This document shows positions 26,711-34,205 of a stretch of DNA of 64,000 bases, one piece after another (position 1 is the stretch's first letter; each line of letters opens with the position of its first letter). The stretch lies in assembly GCF_012641275.1 (NCBI RefSeq), contig NZ_JABAIA010000003.1, forward strand, positions 124,001 to 188,000, written 5' to 3'. The position numbers and the translations under genes are program-made. The notes beneath the pieces were generated by a model. It was not told the origin of the DNA. It was given only the letters and a program-made list of their open reading frames with translations, and ran no database searches. The stretch comes from Chitinophaga varians (GTDB lineage Bacteria > Bacteroidota > Bacteroidia > Chitinophagales > Chitinophagaceae).

Positions 26711-27049
26711 TCACTTTTTCCTGCCCGGCTTTTTGTCATTGGCCTGCATGCCTGCCAGCACATTGTCCAGCAACCCGAAACGCGCGCTCCACATCTTTTT
26801 GTACAGCTCTGCCCAGTCAGCCACCTCCTGCAACCGCTCCAGCTGCGCCTCGCAGTAGCGTTCCCGTCCCTTTTGCCGCATCACGATCAATCCGCATTCC
26901 GTCAGTATTTTAATGTGCTTGTAAACAGCCGTCCGGCTGACGTCAAAATTCTCTGCCACAGTGTTAACATTCAATGGGGTAGTGGCAATCATTTGTATTA
27001 TCTCCCTTCTTGTCGGATCAGCGATAGCCTGGAACACATCTCGTCTCAT
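26711..27049 (-). CDS. ArsR-family transcriptional regulator
   Basis: A 112-residue winged-helix protein. MRRDVFQAIADPTRREIIQMIA opens it; the helix-turn-helix is VNTVAENFDVSRTAVYKHIKIL and the wing is GLIVMRQKGRERYCEAQ. It lacks the metal-binding Cys box, so it is the metal-independent branch common in Bacteroidota next to DoxX or SRPBCC genes. The ATG at 27049 was chosen; an in-frame TTG at 27058 lies inside the operator. It probably represses its own operon with the DoxX-like gene. Confidence 0.88.
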   Translation of the reverse strand: MRRDVFQAIADPTRREIIQMIATTPLNVNTVAENFDVSRTAVYKHIKILTECGLIVMRQKGRERYCEAQLERLQEVADWAELYKKMWSARFGLLDNVLAGMQANDKKPGRKK

Positions 27050-27055
27050 AATATG

Positions 27056-27100
27056 CAACCTTTTGGTTGTATAAATATAGGTAACCTTTTGGTTGTATAA
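27056..27100. promoter_or_regulatory. Tandem palindromic operator of the ArsR/DoxX operon
   Basis: Two copies of AACCTTTTGGTTGTATAA occur at 27057-27074 and 27083-27100, 26 bp apart. Each contains an inverted repeat: CAACC-TTTT-GGTTG (27056-27069) and AACC-TTTT-GGTT (27083-27094). They lie immediately upstream of the ArsR start codon on the minus strand. This is the expected form of an autoregulatory site for an ArsR dimer, and the two copies could bind cooperatively. Confidence 0.72.
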
Positions 27101-27203
27101 TAATTTTTTTTTGAGACTGCTTCCGTTATGATTTCCGGAGATGCTTTGATAGTTTTGTAATGACAGCCAGGTCTTTCTGTTTCACGTTAAAACGAAAAAC
27201 ATT

Positions 27204-28331
27204 TTGATAAAGAGAATCCAATTGTTGTGCCTGCTGATATTAGGCATCAGCCAGCTGCTCGCCGCACAGCAGTATTATTTGTTCATCGGTTCCTATAACC
27301 GCGATAAAAGCAAGCCAGGCATCTACATTTATCGTTTTAATCCGAACGATGGCGGGTTGCAGCCGGTCAGCACAGTAAGTGATGTCCTGAACCCGGCTTA
27401 CCTGGTGCCTTCGGCAGATGGCAACTACCTCTACGCCTGTACGGAGGCGCAAACGCCGGGGGCAGGCGGTGTTAACAGCTATGCCTTTAATCGGGAAACA
27501 GGGCAGGCCACATGGCTTAGCACGCAGCCGGCAGGTGGGGAAAACCCGGTATACATTACGGAGCATAATAGTCATCGCTGGCTGGCGGTGGCACATTATA
27601 CCGGTGGCAGCGCCGCGGTGTTTCCTGTTGAAAACGGCCGCATTGGCAAAGCTGCGCAGGTAGTGGCTTTCAAAGACAGTAGCCTGACAGACCGGCAACG
27701 GAGTTCACATGTGCACTCGGCGGTATTGGACCCGGCACACCGTTTCCTTTTCCTGCCCGATCTGGGCGCTGACAAAATCCGTTGTTTTGCTTTTGATGCC
27801 GAAGCTGCGCAACCGTTGCAGGCGGCCACACCTCCCTTTACCGCTACTATTCCGGGCAGCGGCCCGCGGCATTTTACGTTTCATCCGCAGCAGCCTTTTG
27901 CGTACAGCATAGAGGAACTGTCAGGGATGGTAAGTGTCTACCGCTATGCCGATGGCCGGCTCGACAGCCTGCAGCGGATAACGGCACACCGTACACGAAA
28001 AAAGGATATCGATTACAGCGGCGCAGATATTCATGTATCACCTGATGGCCGTTTTTTATATGCGTCTGTCCGGGCGAAGGAAAATATCATCACCATATAC
28101 GCCATTAACCAGGCCACAGGCCTGCTCTCCAGGATAGGCTACCAATCCACCGGCGGTGGTCATCCGCGTAATTTTGTGATCGACCCTACCGGTAAATATC
28201 TCCTGGTGGCTAATCAGATCAGTAACAATGTAGTGGTGTTTGAACGTAATATACAAACAGGCCTGTTGAAGCAAACAGGAACAGAGCTGACCATGCCGGC
28301 GCCTTCCTGCCTGCAGATCAAAGCCTATTAA
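27204..28331 (+). CDS. Exported lactonase-family beta-propeller protein
   Basis: A 375-residue protein of the 6-phosphogluconolactonase-like (Lactonase, PF10282) family. The signal peptide is KRIQLLCLLILGISQLLAAQQ. Repeated blades of the type YLVPSADGNYLYACTE, IHVSPDGRFLYASVR and FVIDPTGKYLLVANQ mark a seven-bladed propeller, and GSGPRHFTFHPQQPFAYSIEEL is the family signature. In exported members the substrate is unproven and need not be a phosphogluconolactone. The start is TTG; no ATG or GTG exists that would preserve the signal peptide. It is convergent with, and only 4 nt from, the reductase gene on the other strand. Confidence 0.83.
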   Translation: MIKRIQLLCLLILGISQLLAAQQYYLFIGSYNRDKSKPGIYIYRFNPNDGGLQPVSTVSDVLNPAYLVPSADGNYLYACTEAQTPGAGGVNSYAFNRETGQATWLSTQPAGGENPVYITEHNSHRWLAVAHYTGGSAAVFPVENGRIGKAAQVVAFKDSSLTDRQRSSHVHSAVLDPAHRFLFLPDLGADKIRCFAFDAEAAQPLQAATPPFTATIPGSGPRHFTFHPQQPFAYSIEELSGMVSVYRYADGRLDSLQRITAHRTRKKDIDYSGADIHVSPDGRFLYASVRAKENIITIYAINQATGLLSRIGYQSTGGGHPRNFVIDPTGKYLLVANQISNNVVVFERNIQTGLLKQTGTELTMPAPSCLQIKAY

Positions 28332-28335
28332 ATTT

Positions 28336-29103
28336 CTACCAGAGGAAAGGTATCAGGATGCGCCGTTTGGCAGGATAATCGGGGAACCGCTGCCGGTACC
28401 AGCGTTGGTTGGCTGCTGCCCTGGGCACCAGGTTGGCACAGGTCCAGATGAAGAACGCCAGCCCCGGGGCGCTCCAGGTCAGCAGCGCATAGCCGCCCCA
28501 TTCCAGGATTTCACCCATCAGGTTGGGAGAGGTGACATATTCAAATAGCCTGCCCTGTGGTACCTTATAGCCTGTTTCTCCCTTGCCGCGCAGTCCTATC
28601 AGCTGATAATCGGCCGACCAGTTAATGAACATCCCGGTAAAAAAACACAAGGTACCTGCTATAAAAGGAAAGCTGCTGTACCAGTCATCCGGATACTGCG
28701 CGTAGTGCGCAAACCATGAGCCCAGCAATGAACCATTGACGGTATTAAACAGCATGGCCGATAACATAATTACCAGCGGCATTTTCTTGCCACGGGTACG
28801 TATCATAAACGGATATACGAAACTCCGGTGCAGGTAGTGCAACAGGAACATGCCGGTCATTATTCCTGCCGGCGAGGTCCATTTGACCGTTGCCGGTGGC
28901 TGCCACACAAAAAAAGACACCAGCACCGTGGTTTCCATTAGTACCCATCCTACTTTATTGCTGACCATAGGTCCCCATTTCTCAGAAGTGAAACGGCCAT
29001 AGGGAGCTTCCCGCCGCAGCAGGTAGAAGGCGGTGATGATGCCTACGGCAGACCAGCCGCCGATAAAAAGATAGTACTGCTGAAGCGACAAATATTGATT
29101 CAT
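28336..29103 (-). CDS. Steroid 5-alpha-reductase-like membrane enzyme
   Basis: A 255-residue polytopic membrane protein with about six helices. The C-terminal half contains YKVPQGRLFEYVTSPNLMGE, LEWGGYALLTWS and an end rich in Arg/Trp/Tyr (NQRWYRQRFPDYPAKRRILIPFLW). These are the hallmarks of the 3-oxo-5-alpha-steroid 4-dehydrogenase family (PF02544), which reduces C=C bonds in steroids or isoprenoids with NADPH. The length fits the eukaryotic enzyme. It overlaps by 4 nt (ATGA) the upstream 3-beta-HSD-like dehydrogenase, so the two are translationally coupled and probably act on the same substrate. Confidence 0.85.
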   Translation of the reverse strand: MNQYLSLQQYYLFIGGWSAVGIITAFYLLRREAPYGRFTSEKWGPMVSNKVGWVLMETTVLVSFFVWQPPATVKWTSPAGIMTGMFLLHYLHRSFVYPFMIRTRGKKMPLVIMLSAMLFNTVNGSLLGSWFAHYAQYPDDWYSSFPFIAGTLCFFTGMFINWSADYQLIGLRGKGETGYKVPQGRLFEYVTSPNLMGEILEWGGYALLTWSAPGLAFFIWTCANLVPRAAANQRWYRQRFPDYPAKRRILIPFLW

Positions 29104-30074
29104 GGGAGCATCTTGTTTTCTTTAAACCACGCGATAGTATCCTGCAAAACAGCGGTTAGGCTGCCGGGATTAAACCCCAGTTCCCTGCGGGCTTTGCTGC
29201 TATCTATTTTGCGATTGCTGCGAATAAGGTTATAAACCGATTGCCTGGTATAAAACGGAGCGCCGCCCGTCAGCCGCGAAAAGGCCCGTACGAGTGGCAG
29301 CAGTCCCATAATCAGCCACAATGGCAATACGGGCAGGAATATACGTTTCCCTTTAATCTTTGCGATATGGGCGGACAATGTTTTTAATGTCATCCATTCA
29401 CCGCTGAGGATATAGGCCTGCCCCGGTGTGCCGGCTGTCAGCGCCTGTACAATTGCCTGCGCCACCTGCCTGACGTCCACAAAATCAACGCCCCCGGGAA
29501 ATATCGCCGGTATCCTCCCGCGGTAAATACGGACCACCGCGTCGCCGATCAAAGAAGGACGCTGGTCAAACGGTCCTATCACGGCCGTAGGCGCCAGCAC
29601 GATCACTTCCAGCTCCGGACCGTTACAGGCCAGTGCCGCCTCCTGCGCCACCGCCTTGGAATGGTCATAACTGTAACGCATACCCTGTGTATAGGGACGG
29701 GTTTCATCCATCGGCGTATCATAAGGAGCTTGTTCGTACGCAGTAATGGAACTGACAAATAAAAAACGCCGGACACTGGCCCGCTGCGCGGCTTCCGCCA
29801 GCAGCCGGGTACTGACAGTATTAAAGTGGAACGCATCCATATCAGGAACATCGCTCAGCGAGATCACCGCAGCCATGTGAATCACAACATCCATATCCTC
29901 CACAAAGCGCGCAACAAAATCAGGATCTGACAATGAGCCGTTTACATAGGTAATGCCGGTAACCGGTGATGGTGTCTTGCGGGCGTGGATTCTCAACTGA
30001 TGTCCCCGGGCCAGCAGCAACGGCGTTAATACGGAGCCGATAAAACCCGTTGCGCCGGTGATTGCGATTTTCAT
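29100..30074 (-). CDS. NAD(P)-dependent dehydrogenase, 3-beta-HSD / dihydroflavonol-reductase-like
   Basis: A 324-residue extended SDR. The N-terminus KIAITGATGFIGSVL binds the cofactor; SSITAYEQAPYDTP and YSYDHSKAVAQE hold the catalytic Ser and Tyr/Lys (YDHSK). VDFVDVRQVAQAIVQAL and the hydrophobic segment LPVLPLWLIMGLLPLVRAF (membrane-associated) match the 3-beta-hydroxysteroid dehydrogenase-like branch. It is coupled to the 5-alpha-reductase-like gene downstream. ATG 30074 was chosen because it begins exactly at the dinucleotide fold. Confidence 0.83.
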   Translation of the reverse strand: MKIAITGATGFIGSVLTPLLLARGHQLRIHARKTPSPVTGITYVNGSLSDPDFVARFVEDMDVVIHMAAVISLSDVPDMDAFHFNTVSTRLLAEAAQRASVRRFLFVSSITAYEQAPYDTPMDETRPYTQGMRYSYDHSKAVAQEAALACNGPELEVIVLAPTAVIGPFDQRPSLIGDAVVRIYRGRIPAIFPGGVDFVDVRQVAQAIVQALTAGTPGQAYILSGEWMTLKTLSAHIAKIKGKRIFLPVLPLWLIMGLLPLVRAFSRLTGGAPFYTRQSVYNLIRSNRKIDSSKARRELGFNPGSLTAVLQDTIAWFKENKMLP

Positions 30075-30115
30075 GCATCGAATATAATATAATATTTTAT
30101 TTGATGCGGGGAAGA

Positions 30116-32257
30116 TCAATACGACAACGTTATCCCTGCGCCGATCCCCATATCGCTGTCATAGTGCGTAGAAAGGGAAAAATGGCGGGTGAAGATGTAC
30201 CGGAAGCCGGCCATGTATTCCTTGTCGGTATTGACCATGAAGTTGAACCGTAGTCTTTTCGTGACGGGCACATCGTCGCGCATCAGTTGTATACGCAGCC
30301 TGCCGTCGGTATCAAGGGAGGCGTCTGCCAGGATGAGCATGGGTAATGTGTATTGTACGCCCAGGTGCAGTACCTGACGGAAGTCTTTGGTGTTGCGCTG
30401 GCCGAAGAGATTTTTTTCGTCGTCGTCGCCCATTTTGCGGTAGCGTACATCCCAGCCTACGTAGCCAAGCAGCCATTGGTTTTTACCGAAGTACCGGCCG
30501 AAGTGTGTTTCGTTTTCGTAGCCGTGTCTATCGTTGAGGCCTAAACGCCATTCGGCGGAGAGGCGGTAGCGGGTGTTGGCCAGCATGATTTCACCGTCGC
30601 TGCCGTTGCTTTCCAGCCCTACCTGGGCCATGAGATGCAACATACGGTCGTCGCGTTTCAGCATGCGGTAGGCTTTCGCCGGATCAGGTACCTGTGGGTT
30701 GGGAGGAGAGTCTTCATAGCTGAATACACGGCCCATACCACTCATCATGTGGTACAGGATATGGCAATGGAAGAACCAGTCGCCGCTCTCTGTGGCTGAA
30801 AACTCGATGGTGTCCACTTCCATAGGCATGATGTCCAGCACGGTTTTCAGCGGAGAGTATTCACCCTGGCCGTTGAGTACCCGGAAGAAGTGGCCATGCA
30901 GGTGCATGGGGTGGCGCATCATAGTATTGTTGTACAGAACGATGCGGACATTTTCTCCTTTTTTGATCAGGATTTTATCAGTCTCGGAAACAGTTTTATT
31001 GTTGATGGTCCATACGTACCGGTTCATATTGCCGGTCAGCTCAAACTTAAACTCCCTGGTGGGACCGGCGGGCAGCGTGGTTTTTTCCGGTGCTTTGAGC
31101 ATACCATAGTTGAGCGTCACGATATCGCCGGTGGTGGAATCGGGGTTGGTGATTTCCGGATACATGACGGTGTTCATGTCCATTGTCTGGTTGGTCATCA
31201 TCATGCCGCCGCTGGTATCGAGGTTACCGTCCATGCGCATCATATCGTTCATCATTTTCATCCCTTCGAAGTATTTGAGTTTAGGGAGATGACGGGCTGC
31301 TACCTTATCACCGGTGCCTAACCAAAGCGAGGTGCTGTTGGTGCGGTCTTCGGCGGTGGCGAGGAACTCGTAACTTTTATTGTCCGGGATGGTCACGATC
31401 ACGTCGTATGTTTCGGACACGCCAACGAGTAAACGGTCTACTTCCACGGGCTCTACATCTGCGCCGTCGTTGGCCACCACGGTGAGTTTACCGCCGCCGT
31501 AGCTGAGCCAGAAATAGGTGGAGGAGCTGCCGTTGATAACGCGCAACCGTACCTTATCGCCGGCTTTGTAGGTGGGCGCTGTGGCCTGAGGCTGACCGTT
31601 GGTGAGGAAACGTTCGTAATACACATCGCTCACGTCCATGGCGTTCATGCGTTTCCATTCGTTGGCGACCTTAGTGCCGAAATATCCTTTTTTAATGGCT
31701 TCGGTGTAACTCTGGGTAGATCCTTTTTTGATGGCGAACCAATCGCTTGCATTATGCAGCATGCGGTTAACCTGGTGCGGATGGATGTCGGTCCAGTCAC
31801 TTAGCAATACAACTTCTTCCTTTTGCGGGGCGGCATCTCTTTTATGAAAAACGATAGAGCCGTACATGCCGCTTTGTTCCTGGAACATGGTATGGCTATG
31901 GTACCAGTAGGTACCGTGTTGTACTATCGGGAAACGGAATTTATGTGTTTGTCCGGCTTTAATAGGTTGAGTGGTCAGGTAGGGGACACCATCTTCCTGG
32001 TTGGGCAGTATCAGGCCATGCCAGTGGATGGAAGTTTCTTCATGCAGGGTGTTGTGAACATATATTTCGGCAGTATCTCCTTCGGTGAAGTGCAGGGTAG
32101 GACCGGGAATGGTACCGTTAATGGCCAGTGCGTGCTTCATTTTACCGGAATAGTGGACCATGGTATCGCCCACGTAAAGATCGTAACGGATGGTTTTTTG
32201 TGCAAGGACGGTGTGTGTGGTAAAAAGCAGTAGGAGTAGTGCGAAAAGCTGTTTCAT
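30116..32257 (-). CDS. Multicopper oxidase with CopB-like C-terminal domain
   Basis: A 713-residue exported protein (signal peptide ends HTVLAQ, about 20). The cupredoxin part carries all four copper motifs: HWHG at 78-81, HSH at 120-122, HPMHLHG at 449-455 and HCHILYHMMSGM at 497-508. A methionine-rich segment at about 332-365 (MKMMNDMMRM ... GGMMMTNQTMDM) fits cuprous oxidase activity in the CopA/CueO style. Residues from about 535 to the end do not belong to the oxidase: they form amphipathic beta strands (YRLSAEWRLGL, FGKNQWLLGYVGWDVRY, GAGITLSY) typical of a CopB-type outer-membrane barrel. The protein therefore appears to fuse a copper oxidase to a membrane anchor. It is the third gene after the HMA chaperone. 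Confidence 0.88.
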   Translation of the reverse strand: MKQLFALLLLLFTTHTVLAQKTIRYDLYVGDTMVHYSGKMKHALAINGTIPGPTLHFTEGDTAEIYVHNTLHEETSIHWHGLILPNQEDGVPYLTTQPIKAGQTHKFRFPIVQHGTYWYHSHTMFQEQSGMYGSIVFHKRDAAPQKEEVVLLSDWTDIHPHQVNRMLHNASDWFAIKKGSTQSYTEAIKKGYFGTKVANEWKRMNAMDVSDVYYERFLTNGQPQATAPTYKAGDKVRLRVINGSSSTYFWLSYGGGKLTVVANDGADVEPVEVDRLLVGVSETYDVIVTIPDNKSYEFLATAEDRTNSTSLWLGTGDKVAARHLPKLKYFEGMKMMNDMMRMDGNLDTSGGMMMTNQTMDMNTVMYPEITNPDSTTGDIVTLNYGMLKAPEKTTLPAGPTREFKFELTGNMNRYVWTINNKTVSETDKILIKKGENVRIVLYNNTMMRHPMHLHGHFFRVLNGQGEYSPLKTVLDIMPMEVDTIEFSATESGDWFFHCHILYHMMSGMGRVFSYEDSPPNPQVPDPAKAYRMLKRDDRMLHLMAQVGLESNGSDGEIMLANTRYRLSAEWRLGLNDRHGYENETHFGRYFGKNQWLLGYVGWDVRYRKMGDDDEKNLFGQRNTKDFRQVLHLGVQYTLPMLILADASLDTDGRLRIQLMRDDVPVTKRLRFNFMVNTDKEYMAGFRYIFTRHFSLSTHYDSDMGIGAGITLSY

Positions 32258-32341
32258 AAGAGATGATTGTCGCCGGGAGGCTGGAAGTCAGCAGAGCGGC
32301 AAAGGGAGCGGGAAGAGGGCCCGGCTCCCTTGCCTGTGCTG

Positions 32342-32794
32342 TTATTTGATGGTGTCGTTTATTTTACCGCAGCTCAGCATCTGACTGCCGTAGTACGGGT
32401 TTTTGATGGCGGTGCTGTTGCTCAGCCAGGAAGCCTTTTTCATGGGACAATAGTCCTGGTATATCGGCTGGTCTGACAGTTTGGAGGATTTAGCCAGCTG
32501 GTACAGGTCGTCGGACAGGGCTTTGAATGCTTCCCGCTGACGGGCCAGGTCTTTGGTACCGGAGATACCGGACGCATCGGCGATCAGCTTGTCTTTAACG
32601 GACGCGTCTGATGTTTTAGCTGCCTGAGCGAAAGAGGCGGCTGCGCTGGCTGCGTTATCGGCGTTACCGCTTACCAGTGCATCCTTGATGCTGTAGTAAT
32701 TGGTCAGGAGCGGGGACTGTCCTTTGTCCTGGGCTTCACCACGGAACTGAAAGAGGGCGGTGAGCATAGATGCGGCAAGAATAAACTTTTTCAT
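32342..32794 (-). CDS. DUF3347 copper-associated periplasmic protein
   Basis: A 150-residue exported protein (signal peptide ends FRGEAQ). The C-terminal motif IYQDYCPMKKASWLSN and NPYYGSQMLSCGKI is diagnostic of DUF3347, found beside copper and cation efflux genes in Bacteroidota. Met and Cys residues in these motifs are likely metal ligands. The helical N-terminal part (NYYSIKDALVSGNADNAASAA) matches the family. It lies between the HMA chaperone and the multicopper oxidase. The start at 32794 (MKKFILAA) gives the signal peptide. Confidence 0.88.
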   Translation of the reverse strand: MKKFILAASMLTALFQFRGEAQDKGQSPLLTNYYSIKDALVSGNADNAASAAASFAQAAKTSDASVKDKLIADASGISGTKDLARQREAFKALSDDLYQLAKSSKLSDQPIYQDYCPMKKASWLSNSTAIKNPYYGSQMLSCGKINDTIK

Positions 32795-32807
32795 GGCTGT
32801 AATTATT

Positions 32808-33020
32808 TTAGGCGATGGTTTCTGCTTTGTAACCGGCTGTTTCAACGGCTTTACGGATAGCGGCTGCGTCTACATGGTCAGCGGAAATAGTGAGCACTTT
32901 GTCAGGTGACTGCAGGTCTACTTCCCAGTTGTCTGCACCGGCGGTTTCGTTTAATCCGGGAGTTACTTTTTCGAGGCAACCGGAACATTTGATATTGGTT
33001 TTGAATTGAACTGTTTCCAT
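32808..33020 (-). CDS. HMA-domain copper chaperone
   Basis: A 70-residue single heavy-metal-associated domain. The metal site is KCSGC (Cys 12 and Cys 15); the beta-alpha-beta-beta-alpha-beta fold is complete and ends ETAGYKAET. It probably passes Cu(I) to the P-type ATPase or holds it in the cytosol. It is the first gene of a unit with DUF3347 and multicopper oxidase genes, behind a promoter with the shared operator. Confidence 0.9.
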   Translation of the reverse strand: METVQFKTNIKCSGCLEKVTPGLNETAGADNWEVDLQSPDKVLTISADHVDAAAIRKAVETAGYKAETIA

Positions 33021-33058
33021 TGTATTAACTTTTTTTGTTTTTGTTATTGTTGATGATG

Positions 33059-33119
33059 TAAAATTACACCGGACAGGGGGCTGAACTGTTATACAATTGA
33101 GTAATCGTTTTACATAATT
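33059..33119 (-). promoter_or_regulatory. Copper-regulon promoter and operator A
   Basis: Direct repeats TTATACAATT (33089-33098) and TTACATAATT (33110-33119) have a 21-bp period. On the minus strand a -7-like box (TAATTTTA, 33059-33066) follows after exactly 22 nt and the chaperone ATG comes about 40 nt later. The same geometry occurs at two other promoters (36500-36560 and 36984-37044). The direct repeat and its two-helical-turn period are typical of AraC-family binding sites. Confidence 0.68.
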
Positions 33120-33127
33120 ATAAGTAG

Positions 33128-34183
33128 TTATTCCCCCATGGTCACCGTTACTTCGTTATTGAGCGGAAAGCTCTGGCAGAGCAGCACATAGCCTGCATCG
33201 ATGTCTTCTTTGCGGAGGGCGTAGTTCTGTTGCATATGTACGGCGCCCTGTGTAAGGCGGGCCGCGCAGCGGCCACAGGTGCCTGACTGGCAGGAGTACG
33301 GCAGCGGTATCCTCTCTTCCAGCGCGGCGGCCAGGATGGTTTGCCCGGGTTGCACTTCCAGCAGGTTGCTTTGCTCGTAATAATGCAGCAGTACTTCCTG
33401 CGTATTACCGGGCAAGGCGATGGCAGGGGCAGTGGTTTCCACGGCAAACGATTCATGGCGTATATGCGTGTCCGGTACTCCCAGCGCCGTCAGTGATTCC
33501 TGGTGCATCTTCATCAGTTCCGCCGGTCCGCAAAGGAAAAAGTGCGCGGGTGTGGTACTTTCGCCGATGGCTTGCCTGATGAGTTTTTTGATAATGATCC
33601 TGTTGAGCCTTCCGGTCATGATATTGGCTGGATCATCCGCGGTAGCGGTATGTTTGGATAAAACATATTGTATGCGGATATTGTTGTGTCGGGCTTCCCA
33701 GTTGTCCAGCGCTGCTTTGAAGATGGTTTCCGGGACGGACCGGCTGGCATACAGCAGCGTAATGCGCGTGTCCGGCAGTTGGCGGGTTATCGTCCGCGCA
33801 ATGGAAAACAGCGGTGTGATGCCGCTGCCGCCGGCCAGCAATACGATGTGCCGGTAACTGCTGGTGTCATCGTCCAGGGTGAAAGCGCCGTAAGGGCCGT
33901 CAACGTCCCAGTTATGGATGTTCTCCGCGTTTTCGGTGATATAGCTGCTCATCAGGCCGCCGCTTACTTTTTTAACGGTAATGGCGGGAGGGGCATCTGT
34001 GCCGGGTGCGGAGCTAAGGGAATAAGAACGGGTGACCGGCCGTCCATCAATCCTCAAAGTGAGATTGATGAACTGGCCGGCCAGATAGTGAAAATTTTCC
34101 CCGCGGGTATCGAAAATAATAGTGACGGTGTCTGTTGTTTCCCGGATGACCTGTTGGGTGTGCCAGGTATATGATAAAGGCAT
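33128..34183 (-). CDS. Flavin reductase with C-terminal 2Fe-2S ferredoxin domain
   Basis: A 351-residue oxidoreductase. FAD/FMN binding is shown by RSYSLSSAPG (about residues 54-63), NAD(P)H binding by LLAGGSGITPLFSIA and the FFLCGPAELM region. The last 90 residues are a plant-type ferredoxin with Cys 298, 303, 306 and 336 (SCQSGTCGRC ... LLCQS). This is the PaaE / hybrid-cluster-protein-reductase architecture. It lies 22 nt after the copper ATPase on the same strand and has no promoter of its own, so it should be copper-responsive. Its electron acceptor is unknown; a role in keeping copper or iron-sulfur clusters reduced is inference. Confidence 0.85.
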   Translation of the reverse strand: MPLSYTWHTQQVIRETTDTVTIIFDTRGENFHYLAGQFINLTLRIDGRPVTRSYSLSSAPGTDAPPAITVKKVSGGLMSSYITENAENIHNWDVDGPYGAFTLDDDTSSYRHIVLLAGGSGITPLFSIARTITRQLPDTRITLLYASRSVPETIFKAALDNWEARHNNIRIQYVLSKHTATADDPANIMTGRLNRIIIKKLIRQAIGESTTPAHFFLCGPAELMKMHQESLTALGVPDTHIRHESFAVETTAPAIALPGNTQEVLLHYYEQSNLLEVQPGQTILAAALEERIPLPYSCQSGTCGRCAARLTQGAVHMQQNYALRKEDIDAGYVLLCQSFPLNNEVTVTMGE

Positions 34184-34205
34184 GTATCGTGGTAGAATAT
34201 TAAGT

